A stretch of 64,000 nt of DNA from CAWDPQ01 sp963804245 (GCA_963804245.1 CAWDPQ010000006.1:241155-305154); one strand, 5' to 3'. Shown: positions 18,653 through 28,098, numbered from the stretch's first letter. Made by a program: numbers and translations. Notes: generated by a model from the letters alone, not told the origin.

Positions 18653-19494
18653 CGGGCCTCTCTCCAGCGCGCACTGCCGTGTCGCGCGGCCTCGACGAGT
18701 CGCTGCACGGCCAGCAACCCGGCAAACGCCACGATGAACACCAGCCAACCGGAAAACGTGTGAAAGAAACCGTCAGCCGCCGCCGGGCTCACCCAATACG
18801 CGGCGAGACCCGTGCCCGCGACGCGCCCGGCATTCGCCAGGATCGCAATCGGCACCGCCGCGAGGGCGATGAGCACGCGTCCCCCAGTGCGCCTTTCCGT
18901 GAAGTAGCCGAGCACGACCGCGAGCATCAGCAGCGAGGTGAGCGACCGAATGCCCGAGCAGGCCTCCGCCACTTCCAGGGCCCGCCCTGGCACGTGCAGG
19001 ATGTTCCCCTCACGCAGCACCGGCACGCCGGCGACTGCAATCACGGCTTCACCCGCCCGCGCGGCAATCCCCTGCAGCGGAAAAGTGATCTGATTGAAAA
19101 TGATTGCCGGCAACGGAATCATCAGAAGGAGAAAGGCCAGGGGAAACGCGGCAATCCGAAGGTATCGCCAGCCGCAAAGGAATAGCAGCGTACCGGCAAG
19201 GACGCCGACGAACGACACGCGCGTCAGGAAGAGCTCCGCCCCGAACCGGCCGGCAACGAAGACGAGCAGGCTGCCGGCGAGAAGAATTGCGCCCCAGAGT
19301 GAAGGTTCGAGAGGTGTGCGGCGAAACGCGTCCCGCCGCTCCCACAGGAAATATGCGGCCAGTGGGACGACGAAGAACCCATGAGAAAAATCGTCGTCGC
19401 TCGCCCAGTGCTTGACGAGCGACGAGAGGGTTCCCGAATACAGGACAACGATCGCGACCGCCACCGCCGCGATGGCGGCACCGCGACGGTTCAT
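18634..19494 (-). CDS. xrtA: Exosortase (archaeosortase/exosortase family transpeptidase)
   Basis: Polytopic membrane protein of 286 residues with about eight helices. The catalytic triad of the family is in place: Cys179 in EACSGIRSL, Arg224 in NAGRV and His245 in FFHTFSGW. It would recognise PEP-CTERM tails, cleave them and probably attach the protein to a surface carrier. Two candidate substrates with PEP-CTERM tails are encoded immediately upstream, and EpsI and PrsT-like genes lie downstream in the same direction. Subfamily naming (XrtA versus others) is tentative. Confidence 0.93.
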   Translation of the reverse strand: MNRRGAAIAAVAVAIVVLYSGTLSSLVKHWASDDDFSHGFFVVPLAAYFLWERRDAFRRTPLEPSLWGAILLAGSLLVFVAGRFGAELFLTRVSFVGVLAGTLLFLCGWRYLRIAAFPLAFLLLMIPLPAIIFNQITFPLQGIAARAGEAVIAVAGVPVLREGNILHVPGRALEVAEACSGIRSLTSLLMLAVVLGYFTERRTGGRVLIALAAVPIAILANAGRVAGTGLAAYWVSPAAADGFFHTFSGWLVFIVAFAGLLAVQRLVEAARHGSARWREARWSPAP

Positions 19495-19499
19495 CGATC

Positions 19500-20183
19500 C
19501 TATGCCCGGCGAGCCTGCAGCAGCCGCCGCCGATAGGCGCCTGCGATACCGGCGAGTCCCGTTCCCAGCAGCAGCAAGGACGCCGGTTCCGGCGCGTTGG
19601 CCGCGTCGACGCCGGATGCCACGAGACGCACGAGGAAGTCACGACCGCCTACGGCGTCACGAAGGCCGAAGTTGATGCGAACCTCATCGGTCCCACTCAA
19701 CCCGCTGAACATGAGGATATCGCCACGATTCGTCCGCTCGTCGACGGTCATCGTCGCGCTGCCACCGGCGAACACCGCGCTCCGGGCGAGGCCGGAATTC
19801 TGCGCAAAGCTGAACCCGTCGGAATCGTTAGACGTCGAGTAGCCAGACGGCAGGTACGACGGCTGCGACGATGGATCCAGACCGTCGTCTCCATCTCCGA
19901 AGACGTCGAGCACTTCGAAGCTCAGGCTGTCCAATCCCGAACCAGCGAGGTTGAGCAGCACCGTGTAGTCGGTATAGACGTTCAGGCCACCGAAGAGGAA
20001 AAGGGCACTCGACTCGGCCCCCGTGAGCTGCAATTGACCCAAATCAATGTGCATCCCGTTCGTGCTGGGTGAAACTGACACGATGGCGCCGTTTGCAGAG
20101 TGCAGGTCAACGCTTACAGGGTCCGCCCAGGCACTCAGCGGGAGGAACACCGCCAGCGTGAGCGACATGCACACACGTCGCAT
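19500..20183 (-). CDS. PEP-CTERM sorted surface protein
   Basis: About 227 residues from the ATG at 20183, which begins a clear signal peptide (MSLTLAVFLPLSAWA). The body is beta-rich, low in cysteine and rich in Asp/Gly/Ser, as in exported PEP-CTERM proteins with no known enzymatic domain. The C-terminus carries APEPASLLLLGTGLAGIA followed by a basic cluster: the exosortase recognition tail. Located 5 bases from the exosortase gene. Function of the body is unknown. Confidence 0.88.
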   Translation of the reverse strand: MRRVCMSLTLAVFLPLSAWADPVSVDLHSANGAIVSVSPSTNGMHIDLGQLQLTGAESSALFLFGGLNVYTDYTVLLNLAGSGLDSLSFEVLDVFGDGDDGLDPSSQPSYLPSGYSTSNDSDGFSFAQNSGLARSAVFAGGSATMTVDERTNRGDILMFSGLSGTDEVRINFGLRDAVGGRDFLVRLVASGVDAANAPEPASLLLLGTGLAGIAGAYRRRLLQARRA

Positions 20184-20305
20184 ATCCACTTGCCTCCTTC
20201 CGACTTCGCAGGGTACTTTCGCCGTCCTCACACGGCCGTCGTCAGCGCCGGCCACGCGTTCGATTGGTGCCTCTTTTTCGCGGTCACCCGTCGTGTTGCT
20301 GAATT

Positions 20306-20511
20306 CTAGAACGTAAACCGCCTCAGTGCGCCCGCCAGCCCCAGAAGCGCGCTCCCGGAGAGCAGCATGAACGCCGGTTCACCTGAGCCCGCCGCCGCCT
20401 GAGACGCGACCGCCGAGACGCTGGCGGTCATGGTCGAGTGCCGAACGCGAGAGCTGTCGCCGCCGTCGCGGCAATCAGCAGCGCGAACAGAATTACCACC
20501 GATACCTTCAT
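20306..20511 (-). CDS. Small PEP-CTERM-like exported protein (probable frameshift)
   Basis: Two overlapping frames together give about 68 residues: a signal peptide (MKVSVVILFALLIAATAATA) and, in the next frame, a short Ser/Ala spacer and the tail EPAFMLLSGSALLGLAGALRR. The join lies near 20,445. The tail has the EP motif, hydrophobic stretch and basic end of an exosortase signal. If real it is almost only signal and sorting tail. The alternative is that the two frames are unrelated. Confidence 0.5.
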
Positions 20512-20681
20512 TTCCCCACCCATTGCCCATCTGTGCCCGAGGACTGCGTACTTACCCCTGTTTCCGACCCCTATTCCGTCGTTCGCCGCAGCCCTTCTGC
20601 AATTGCCCGACCATATCGAACTCATCCGGAGCGATCGCCCATCCTGGCGCGCATTTCCGCCGTTGAAACGCCCCGCGATCC

Positions 20682-20710
20682 TTGCCTACCCCGACTCCAT
20701 CCCGTACAAT
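20682..20710 (+). promoter_or_regulatory. Sigma70-type promoter of secA
   Basis: TTGCCT at 20682-20687 and TACAAT at 20705-20710 with a 17-base spacer. It sits 28 bases before the secA ATG, giving a short leader. Hexamer match only. Confidence 0.65.
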
Positions 20711-20738
20711 CTTTTTACCAACACTGAAACTCCCCTGA

Positions 20739-23654
20739 ATGATTGTCGACACCCTGCTGGCGAAGGTCATCGGCACCGCGAACGAGCGCGAGCTGAAGCG
20801 GATTCGCCCCTTGATCGCCGAAATCAACTCGAAAGAAGCTGAAACTCAGCGGCTCTCGGACGAACAGCTGCGCGCGAAGACGGGTGAATTCCGGCAGCGT
20901 GTCACGGACGGCGAGTCGCTGGAAGATCTGCTCCCGGAGGCTTTTGCCGTCGTTCGCGAGGCCGGGCGCCGCACGCTCAACATGCGGCACTTCGACGTGC
21001 AGCTCATCGGTGGCATCGTCCTTCACCGCGGAAAGATCGCGGAAATGAAGACCGGTGAGGGCAAGACGCTCGTGGCCACGCTGCCTGCCTACCTGAACGC
21101 CCTGGAGGGGAAAGGCGTTCACGTCGTCACCGTCAACGACTACCTGGCGCGCCGCGACTCCGAATGGATGGGCCGCATCTATCGCTTCCTGGGCATGAGC
21201 GTCGGTGTCATCCAGCACGAGCTGAACGACCAGGAGCGGCAGGTCGCCTACAACTGCGACATCACGTACGGCACCAACAACGAATTCGGATTCGACTACC
21301 TGCGCGACAACATGAAGTTCGACCTCGCGCACTACGTGCAGCGGGGTCATCACTTCGCGATCGTCGACGAGGTCGACAGCATTCTGATCGACGAAGCCCG
21401 AACCCCTTTGATCATTTCGGGCCCGGCTGAGGAGTCGACCGATCTCTACTACGAGGTCGATCGAATCATTCCGAAGCTGGCGCCGGGAGCGGTGACGCAG
21501 GGCAACGTCAAGGCCGAGGATCGCGAGGAGCTCGAAAAGACCGGCGACTTTTTGGTTGATGAGAAGCACAAAACGGTCACGCTGACAGAGACCGGCATGG
21601 CCAAGGCGGAGCGCATGCTGGCCCACCGCCTACAGCCGGGTGGCCTTTACGACCCGGTCAACATGCCGCTGCTCCACCACATCAACCAGGCACTGCGGGC
21701 ACACACGCTGTTCCGGCTCGATGTGGACTACATGATCAAGGACGGCCAGGTCGTCATCGTCGACGAATTCACGGGCCGGCTCATGCCCGGCCGGCGGTGG
21801 AGCGACGGACTGCATCAGGCGGTCGAGGCCAAGGAAAAAGTCAAGATCGAGCGCGAGAACCAGACGCTCGCGACCGTGACCTTTCAGAACTACTTCCGCA
21901 AGTACTCGAAGCTGGCTGGGATGACCGGCACGGCCGACACCGAAGCGGAAGAGTTCATGAAGATCTACAAGCTCGATGTCATGGTCGCGCCGACCAATCG
22001 ACCGCTGCGACGCGTGGAAGAGCCGGACACCGTCTACCGCACCGAGAAGGAAAAGTACGAGGCGATCGTCGCCGACATCATCGAGAAGCAGCAGGAGGGC
22101 CGCCCCGTGCTCGTCGGCACGGTCTCAATCGAAAAGTCGGAACGGCTGTCCAAGCTGCTGAAGCTGCGCGGCATCAAGCACGTCGTCCTCAACGCGAAGT
22201 ATCACGCCCAGGAAGCCGAAATCGTTGCGCAGGCGGGCCGCAAGGCCACTGTCACGATCGCCACGAACATGGCCGGCCGCGGCACCGACATCCTGCTCGG
22301 CGGCAACCCCGAGTTCATGGCGCGGCAGCAGACCCTGGCCGACGAAATCGCCGAAAAACTGCCGAAGGGCCAGGAGAAGTTCGTCGACGACGACGACTTC
22401 GTCTACTTCTACCATCTCGATCATTTCTATCGCGTCGGGCGACTCGCCTACGAACGAATCATCCAGGCGTTCAAGAAGCAGACCGACACCGAGCACGATG
22501 ACGTGGTGAATCTCAGTGGGCTGCACATCATCGCCACCGAACGTCACGAAGCCCGCCGCATCGACAACCAGCTGCGAGGACGCGCCGGCCGCCAGGGCGA
22601 CCCCGGATCGTCACGCTTCTACCTGTCGCTCGAAGACGACTTGATGCGCATTTTCGGCTCGGACCGGATTTCGGGCCTCATGCAGCGTCTGGGGATGGAG
22701 GAAGGCGTTCCCATCGAGCACAAGATGGTGACCAACGCCATCGCCCGCGCTCAGAAACAGGTCGAAGCGCAGAACTTCGCCGTCCGCAAACACCTCCTCG
22801 AGTACGACGACGTCATGAACAAGCAGCGCGAGAGCGTATACGCGCTGCGCCGCGAGTTGCTCGAGGGCCAGATTCACATCACCGAAGAAGAAGCCGTCGG
22901 CAGCCGCGAGTACCTGATGACCCTCGCCGAAGAGCTGCTCGACAGCACGGTCGACACGTATGCCGGTCAGGAAGTCGATCAGGAAAATCGCGACCTGGAT
23001 GCGCTCAAGAACAGCATCGCCGACATCTACGGCCTCGACATCGCCGAGCTCGACGCCCTCGACATCGACGCGTTGAGCAGCGAGGACATCAGCGATGCGG
23101 TGTGGCCGATCGTCCTGCGGAAGTACGAGAGCAAAGAAACGATCATCCCGACCGAGGTGCTGCGCCGCGTCGAACGCGACATCATGCTGCAGATCGTCGA
23201 CTCGCAGTGGAAGGACCACCTCTACAGCCTCGACCATCTGAAGGAAGGCATCGGACTTCGCGGCTACGGTCAGAAGGATCCGCTCGTCGAGTACAAGAAG
23301 GAGAGCTTCGCGCTGTTCTCGGCGATGAAGGATCGGATCGAGGAAGAGATCGTCCGCTATCTGTGGCGGCTCACGCCGATGGTGGGCAGCGACGATCCCA
23401 ATGCCGCGCCGGTCCGGCAGCCGCCGCCGCGACGATCACCTCAGCTCACGATGAGTGCGCACGCTCCGGCGCCCTCACCCTTCGGCGCGATTGGCACCGG
23501 CAGCGCGAGCGCCGTGGCGGAACCGCCGCGTCCGGCGCGGACGGGCGGCGATGACGTGGTCAAGCAGGTACGCCGCGACGAGCCAAAAATCGGCCGCAAC
23601 GACCCCTGTCACTGCGGATCGGGCAAGAAGTTCAAGAAGTGTCATGGGGCGTAA
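20739..23654 (+). CDS. secA: SecA preprotein translocase ATPase
   Basis: Intact protein of 971 residues that drives post-translational export through SecYEG. Seen: Walker A (MKTGEGKTLVATL, near residue 100), Walker B region VDEVDSILIDEARTPLIISG, the helicase motifs MAGRGTDILLGGNPEF and RGRAGRQGDPGSSRFYLSLEDDLMRIFG, the helical scaffold (ERDIMLQIVDSQWKDHLYSLDHLKEGI), and a C-terminal zinc site (CHCGSGKKFKKCH). A Pro/Ala-rich stretch precedes the zinc tail. Divergent from the exosortase locus and read from its own promoter. Confidence 0.98.
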   Translation: MIVDTLLAKVIGTANERELKRIRPLIAEINSKEAETQRLSDEQLRAKTGEFRQRVTDGESLEDLLPEAFAVVREAGRRTLNMRHFDVQLIGGIVLHRGKIAEMKTGEGKTLVATLPAYLNALEGKGVHVVTVNDYLARRDSEWMGRIYRFLGMSVGVIQHELNDQERQVAYNCDITYGTNNEFGFDYLRDNMKFDLAHYVQRGHHFAIVDEVDSILIDEARTPLIISGPAEESTDLYYEVDRIIPKLAPGAVTQGNVKAEDREELEKTGDFLVDEKHKTVTLTETGMAKAERMLAHRLQPGGLYDPVNMPLLHHINQALRAHTLFRLDVDYMIKDGQVVIVDEFTGRLMPGRRWSDGLHQAVEAKEKVKIERENQTLATVTFQNYFRKYSKLAGMTGTADTEAEEFMKIYKLDVMVAPTNRPLRRVEEPDTVYRTEKEKYEAIVADIIEKQQEGRPVLVGTVSIEKSERLSKLLKLRGIKHVVLNAKYHAQEAEIVAQAGRKATVTIATNMAGRGTDILLGGNPEFMARQQTLADEIAEKLPKGQEKFVDDDDFVYFYHLDHFYRVGRLAYERIIQAFKKQTDTEHDDVVNLSGLHIIATERHEARRIDNQLRGRAGRQGDPGSSRFYLSLEDDLMRIFGSDRISGLMQRLGMEEGVPIEHKMVTNAIARAQKQVEAQNFAVRKHLLEYDDVMNKQRESVYALRRELLEGQIHITEEEAVGSREYLMTLAEELLDSTVDTYAGQEVDQENRDLDALKNSIADIYGLDIAELDALDIDALSSEDISDAVWPIVLRKYESKETIIPTEVLRRVERDIMLQIVDSQWKDHLYSLDHLKEGIGLRGYGQKDPLVEYKKESFALFSAMKDRIEEEIVRYLWRLTPMVGSDDPNAAPVRQPPPRRSPQLTMSAHAPAPSPFGAIGTGSASAVAEPPRPARTGGDDVVKQVRRDEPKIGRNDPCHCGSGKKFKKCHGA

Positions 23655-23656
23655 AC

Positions 23657-23684
23657 GTGCGACGTGCGACGTGCGACGTGCTGC
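23657..23684. repeat. Short tandem heptamer repeat after secA
   Basis: GTGCGAC is repeated three times (23657-23677), followed by a degenerate fourth unit (GTGCTGC). It lies in the short gap between secA and guaB. Function unknown; copy number could vary. Confidence 0.7.
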
Positions 23685-23715
23685 GTGCCGACGGCCTTCT
23701 TAGTTTGAGGCGTTA

Positions 23716-25242
23716 ATGGAAACTCGGACAGACGTCCTGAATACCGACCAGATCTCGATAGGCCTGACCACGGCGCTGACGTTCGACGACGTGCTGCTGG
23801 TGCCGCGGCATTCGAACGTGCTGCCCAGTGCGGTCGACGTGTCGTCCTGGATCACCCGTCATATCCGAGTGAACGCGCCACTGCTCAGCGCGGCAATGGA
23901 TACGGTGACCGAGTCGGGATTGGCCATCGCCATGGCGCAGCAGGGCGGCATCGGCATCATCCACAAGAACCTGACCGTGGAGGAGCAGGCATCCGAAGTC
24001 GACCGTGTGAAGCGGTCGGAGAGCGGCATGATCGTCAACCCGATCACGCTGTCGCCGAACAATCGGATTTACGAAGCGCTCGACCTGATGAAGAAATACC
24101 GGATCTCAGGCGTGCCGATCACCGAGGACGGCAGCAAGGAAGGGCGCCTGGCCGGCATCCTGACCAATCGCGACCTGCGCTTCGAAACCAATCTCGATCG
24201 TCCGATCTCGGAGATCATGACGCGCGATCCGCTGTTCACCGTGCCGGTCGGCACGACGCTCGAACAAGCACGCGCGTTCCTGCACCGGCACAAGGTGGAA
24301 AAGCTTCTCGTTGTCGACGACCGCTACATGCTCAAGGGCCTGATCACGGTCAAAGACATCCAGAAGATGGTCAAGTACCCGAGTGCCTGCAAGGACTCGC
24401 TCGGGCGGCTGCGGGTGGGAGCGGCGATTGGCGTAGGACGGGATGCGGTCGAGCGCGCGGAAGCGCTCGTCGCAGCGCACGTCGACGTCATGGTCATCGA
24501 CACGGCGCACGGACATTCGCAGGGCGTGCTCGACATGGTGAAAAGGGTTCGCCGGCAGTTCACCGATGTCGATCTCGTGGCGGGGAACGTCGCGACGGCT
24601 GAAGCCACCGAGGCGCTGATCGATCTCGGCGTCGACGCCGTCAAGGTCGGCATCGGCGCCGGATCCATCTGCACGACTCGCGTCGTCGCCGGCATCGGCG
24701 TTCCGATGATCACGGCCATTGCCGAGTGTGCGCGAGCTGCGGCACCGCGGAAGATCCCGATCATCGCCGATGGCGGCATCCGTTATTCAGGAGACATCAC
24801 GAAAGCCGTCGCCGTCGGCGCCAGCTCGATCATGATCGGCAGCCTTTTCGCCGGCACCGATGAAAGTCCGGGGGAGCTGATCCTCTATCAGGGCCGCAGC
24901 TTCAAGGAGTATCGGGGCATGGGCTCGCTCGGCGCCATGCGGCGCGGCAGCCGCGATCGATATTTCCAGGATGAATTCGATCTCGACGCCAACCCGGAGA
25001 GCGGCGAAAAGCTCGTGCCCGAAGGGATCGAAGGCCGCGTCGCTCACAAAGGCAGCGTTGCCGGCATGATTCATCAACTCGTCGGCGGGCTGCGCGCCGG
25101 GATGGGCTACTGCGGCTGCCCCGACATCCCCACTCTGCAGCGCGACGCGAGGATGATCCGTGTCACCCCCGCCGGCCACCGCGAAGGCCACGTTCATGAC
25201 GTAATCATCACGAAAGAAGCACCGAATTATCGAGTTGAGTAG
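23716..25242 (+). CDS. guaB: Inosine-5'-monophosphate dehydrogenase
   Basis: Protein of 508 residues that oxidises IMP to XMP in guanine nucleotide synthesis. The N-terminus is GLTTALTFDDVLLVPRHSNV; two CBS domains occupy about residues 105-225. The active-site loop GIGAGSICTTRVVAGIG holds the catalytic cysteine, followed by the phosphate-binding ADGGIRYSGDITKA and the flap region GSRDRYFQ. GAGG precedes the ATG at 5 bases. Its final 30 bases are duplicated downstream (see the repeat at 25213). Confidence 0.97.
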   Translation: METRTDVLNTDQISIGLTTALTFDDVLLVPRHSNVLPSAVDVSSWITRHIRVNAPLLSAAMDTVTESGLAIAMAQQGGIGIIHKNLTVEEQASEVDRVKRSESGMIVNPITLSPNNRIYEALDLMKKYRISGVPITEDGSKEGRLAGILTNRDLRFETNLDRPISEIMTRDPLFTVPVGTTLEQARAFLHRHKVEKLLVVDDRYMLKGLITVKDIQKMVKYPSACKDSLGRLRVGAAIGVGRDAVERAEALVAAHVDVMVIDTAHGHSQGVLDMVKRVRRQFTDVDLVAGNVATAEATEALIDLGVDAVKVGIGAGSICTTRVVAGIGVPMITAIAECARAAAPRKIPIIADGGIRYSGDITKAVAVGASSIMIGSLFAGTDESPGELILYQGRSFKEYRGMGSLGAMRRGSRDRYFQDEFDLDANPESGEKLVPEGIEGRVAHKGSVAGMIHQLVGGLRAGMGYCGCPDIPTLQRDARMIRVTPAGHREGHVHDVIITKEAPNYRVE

Positions 25243-25375
25243 AAAGCGCGCGCAGCGCTGGAGGGGAGCCCGCCGAAGGCGGGCCGCGGAGCGCGCAGCG
25301 AGCGGGGGTGGGGCCCCGCGAGCGCTGAGAAAAGAAGCACCGAATTATCGAGTTGAGTAGGACGCGCGCGCAGCG
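25213..25375. repeat. Direct duplication of the guaB 3' end
   Basis: The last 30 bases of guaB, including the stop (25213-25242), recur exactly at 25331-25360, and the next 15 bases are also nearly identical. The spacing is 118 bases. The interval is GC-rich and contains inverted repeats. Consistent with a slippage or small insertion event, or an assembly stutter. Confidence 0.8.
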
Positions 25376-25381
25376 GACGCC

Positions 25382-25438
25382 CGTAGCGCGGGGGTTTACC
25401 CCCGCGTTCCTGCCGCGGCGCTAAAGCGCCGCGCTACG
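25382..25438. repeat. REP-like palindromic doublet
   Basis: An outer inverted repeat (CGTAGC/GCTACG) encloses two 8-bp hairpins with TTTA (25387-25406) and TAAA (25414-25433) loops. Same architecture as the element at 14031-14106, so the two may be members of one family. Confidence 0.75.
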
Positions 25439-25486
25439 AGCGTCGAAGACGGTTAACGGATTCTCCCCTTTCAACGTCTTAAGGGC

Positions 25487-26078
25487 ATGCTCGAACGTCT
25501 TCTTCTCTCCGCCGTCACGCTGCTCGTCACGACACACGTCGCCGCTCAGGATGTTGAGTTCGTTCGCGCGCTCGAGCGTGCACAGCAGGCGCGGCCGGCA
25601 AAACTCGCGGCAACGGCCCGTATCGCGCCCGAAAGCGAACCCGGCACTCCGCTGGTCATTCACGGTCGCGCCTATGCGGCCGATCGGAAGACGCCGCTCG
25701 CCAACGCCGTCATCTTCGCCTATCACACCGACAAGGACGGGTTATACGACCGGCCAGGTACGTCGAATCTGTCCTGGCGCCTCCGAGGCTGGGCGCAGAC
25801 GGACGGCGAAGGTCGCTTCGAATTCCAAACCATCCGCCCCGGCGCCTATCCCGGTCGGAAGGTTGCCGAACACGTACACTTCAACGTCTTCACCGCTTCC
25901 GGCGAGCGCTATCACGCCGGGGAATTGCACTTCGCGGACGATTCGATCGTGAGCGGCACCGAGCGCGCCGCGTCCGAACGCGAGGGTGATTTCGGCGCCG
26001 TTCGTCCCGGTGCGGCGCGAGGGTCAGGTGCAGCACGTGGACTTCCGCATCCGCCTCGAGCCGAGCCAGCGCTTCTAG
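25487..26078 (+). CDS. Intradiol dioxygenase-fold exported protein (one frameshift)
   Basis: About 196 residues: a signal peptide (ending near THVAAQ), then a beta-sandwich resembling protocatechuate 3,4-dioxygenase subunits. Matching segments are PLVIHGRAYAADRKTPLANAVIFAYHTD, LRGWAQTDGEGRFEFQTIRPGAYP and EHVHFNVFTA. The frame breaks at the CCC at 26006-26008; dropping one C yields VRPVRREGQVQHVDFRIRLEP and a stop at 26078, a natural family ending. The uncorrected frame would run on into tsaE on the other strand. Iron-ligand Tyr/His residues are not all obvious, so the enzyme activity is unproven. Confidence 0.7.
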
Positions 26079-26098
26079 AAAGGGGACAGTCCCCTTTT
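26079..26098. terminator. Bidirectional hairpin terminator
   Basis: AAAGGGGA and TCCCCTTT pair around a 3-base loop, with A and T runs on the two sides. It sits precisely between the convergent stops of the dioxygenase-fold gene and tsaE. Confidence 0.65.
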
Positions 26099-26101
26099 CC
26101 G

Positions 26102-26527
26102 TCAACCGCACCGACTCGATCGGATCGTACGTCGTTCGTCACCGATGTGGTCGATCCACACCTCGCACCCATCGTCTGGACGCCCGGCCCACCGCTCGGC
26201 CCACTCGATCGCGACGATGCCCTCGCCGGAGACGAGCTCCTCGAGGCCGAGCTCGTCTACTTCCTGCGGCGACAGGCGATATAGATCGACGTGGTACAGC
26301 GTGACGCTGGTGCCCGCGTACTCCTGAATCAATGTGAAAGTCGGACTCGAGACTTCGTCGGTCGGCGCACCCAGACCGCGCGCGAGGCCGCGCACCAACG
26401 CGGTCTTGCCCGCGCCGAGCTCTCCGTACAGGAGAACAACGCTTCCCGGTCGCAGACGGCGAGCCAGTAACTCGCCTGCGCGCTCTGTCTCTTCTTCGCT
26501 GGCAGTGACGGTAGGATCCGCGCTCAC
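26102..26527 (-). CDS. tsaE: tRNA t6A37 biosynthesis ATPase TsaE
   Basis: About 141 residues from a GTG at 26527 that overlaps the nnrDE stop (GTGA). It carries the TsaE P-loop (GELGAGKTALVRGLARGL), the switch-like SSPTFTLIQEY and the conserved HVDLYRL and IEWAERW motifs. The upstream continuation of this frame (to 26710) lies inside nnrDE and is not coding. TsaE assists threonylcarbamoyl-adenosine formation on tRNA. Co-transcribed with nnrDE, a common arrangement. Confidence 0.93.
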   Translation of the reverse strand: MSADPTVTASEEETERAGELLARRLRPGSVVLLYGELGAGKTALVRGLARGLGAPTDEVSSPTFTLIQEYAGTSVTLYHVDLYRLSPQEVDELGLEELVSGEGIVAIEWAERWAGRPDDGCEVWIDHIGDERRTIRSSRCG

Positions 26528-28098
26528 GACTCGCGCTTGGGCTGGCGGCGTCCGGTCAACTCGAGCACGGCGGCACCGAGTCGAGAGGCGAGATCGGAGG
26601 CGATGAGGGCTGTCTCCCCTTCGACCGACTCGGCCAGATCGCCCGCCATGCCGTGCAGGTACACCGCAAGCTTGCAGGCGGCCTCTGCGTCGAGCAGTTG
26701 CGCCGTCCAAGCGGCCACCATGCCGGTCAGCACATCCCCCGTACCTCCGGTAGCCATGCCGGCGTTGCCAGTCAGGTTGACGAACGAGCGTCCGTCGGGG
26801 CCGGCGATGACGGTGCGATGCCCCTTCAAGATCACGTGCACGCGATGGCTCGCGGCGAACTCGCGCGCCTGTTTGAGGCGATCGCGCTGGACGGCTTCGA
26901 TCGACGTGCCGGCAAGCCGCGCCATTTCCCCCGGATGCGGGGTGACGATCACGTCGACGCCATCACGCCCCATCAGCCGATCGGGTTCGCTGGCAAACGC
27001 GTTCAGGGCATCGGCGTCGATCACCACGGGGACGCCGGCCCGTTCGAGCAGACCGTAGACGAACGCAACGGTGCCGGGGTCGCGCCCGATGCCCGGTCCG
27101 ACGGCGATCACGTCCGCGTTCATTTCGAACAGCCGATCGAGCGCGGCGAAGTGAATACCGCCCGAAGGCGTCTCATCGAGCGGCTCGGTCATGTATTCGG
27201 GTGCCAACGCGGCCACGATTGGAACGCACGAACGTGGCGTGGCGATCGTGACAAGTCCGGCGCCCGAACGGAGGGCACCGAGCGCGGCCAGATGTGCCGC
27301 ACCGGTACGTCCGAGCGAGCCGGCGACAATGAGCACCCGGCCAAAGTCTCCCTTGTGTGATTCGGCGGCGCGCGCCGGCACGATCTCGCGCATTCGCTCG
27401 CGCGTCAGGAGCTCGAGGTACGGGCCCTCGACTTCATCGAGGATCGGAAGCGGAATGCCGATGTCGGCGATGACCAGATCGCCGGCATGGGTATCGGCGG
27501 GCGGGAAGATCAGCGGGATCTTCGGCGCGGCCAGGGTCACGGTCATGGATGCCTCGATCGCTTCGCCATCGAGCTCCGCCGAATCCGCCGACAGCCCAGT
27601 CGGCAGGTCGATGGCCACAACCGGCACTCCCAGCGCGTTCACATCGGCCACCACGGTCTGCAGCAACCCGGTCAGCCCGCCGTGGAAACCCGTGCCGAGC
27701 ATCGCATCGACGAGAACGTCACACTCCGATATCTCGCTGAAGTGAAGCTCCCACTCCTGTGCGTTGGTAATCTCGACGATCGTCAGCCCGATGCGGCCCA
27801 GCACCTCGATATTCGTTCGCGCGTCTCCCTGGACTTCGCTCACGCTGCCGATCAGGAACACCGACGTTTCGACGCCACGCTGAATCAACGTGCGGGCCAC
27901 GACGAACCCGTCTCCCCCGTTGTTGCCCCGCCCGCAGAGCACGGCAACGCGACTGCTGGTGAGATCGTCGAAGGCCGCTTCCATCGCCGCGACCGCTTGA
28001 CGTCCTGCATTCTCCATCAGCACGATCGAGGGAATGCCAATGTCGTGAATCGTGCGGCGATCAGCCTCGCGCATCTGCTTGGTGTTGAGCACGCGCAT
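26524..28098 (-). CDS. nnr: Bifunctional NAD(P)HX epimerase/dehydratase
   Basis: About 524 residues from the ATG at 28098 (MRVLNTKQMREADRR, the usual family start). The N-terminal NnrE (YjeF) domain has CGRGNNGGDGFVVARTL. The C-terminal ADP-dependent NnrD (ribokinase-like) domain has VTPHPGEMARLAG, and GNAGMATGGTGDVLTGMVAA, which contains the catalytic GTGD. It repairs hydrated NADH/NADPH. Intact, overlapping tsaE. Confidence 0.95.
   Translation of the reverse strand: MRVLNTKQMREADRRTIHDIGIPSIVLMENAGRQAVAAMEAAFDDLTSSRVAVLCGRGNNGGDGFVVARTLIQRGVETSVFLIGSVSEVQGDARTNIEVLGRIGLTIVEITNAQEWELHFSEISECDVLVDAMLGTGFHGGLTGLLQTVVADVNALGVPVVAIDLPTGLSADSAELDGEAIEASMTVTLAAPKIPLIFPPADTHAGDLVIADIGIPLPILDEVEGPYLELLTRERMREIVPARAAESHKGDFGRVLIVAGSLGRTGAAHLAALGALRSGAGLVTIATPRSCVPIVAALAPEYMTEPLDETPSGGIHFAALDRLFEMNADVIAVGPGIGRDPGTVAFVYGLLERAGVPVVIDADALNAFASEPDRLMGRDGVDVIVTPHPGEMARLAGTSIEAVQRDRLKQAREFAASHRVHVILKGHRTVIAGPDGRSFVNLTGNAGMATGGTGDVLTGMVAAWTAQLLDAEAACKLAVYLHGMAGDLAESVEGETALIASDLASRLGAAVLELTGRRQPKRES

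Noticed and set aside
23657..23684. CRISPR array
   Set aside because: Heptamer tandem repeat without spacers; no cas genes anywhere in the window.
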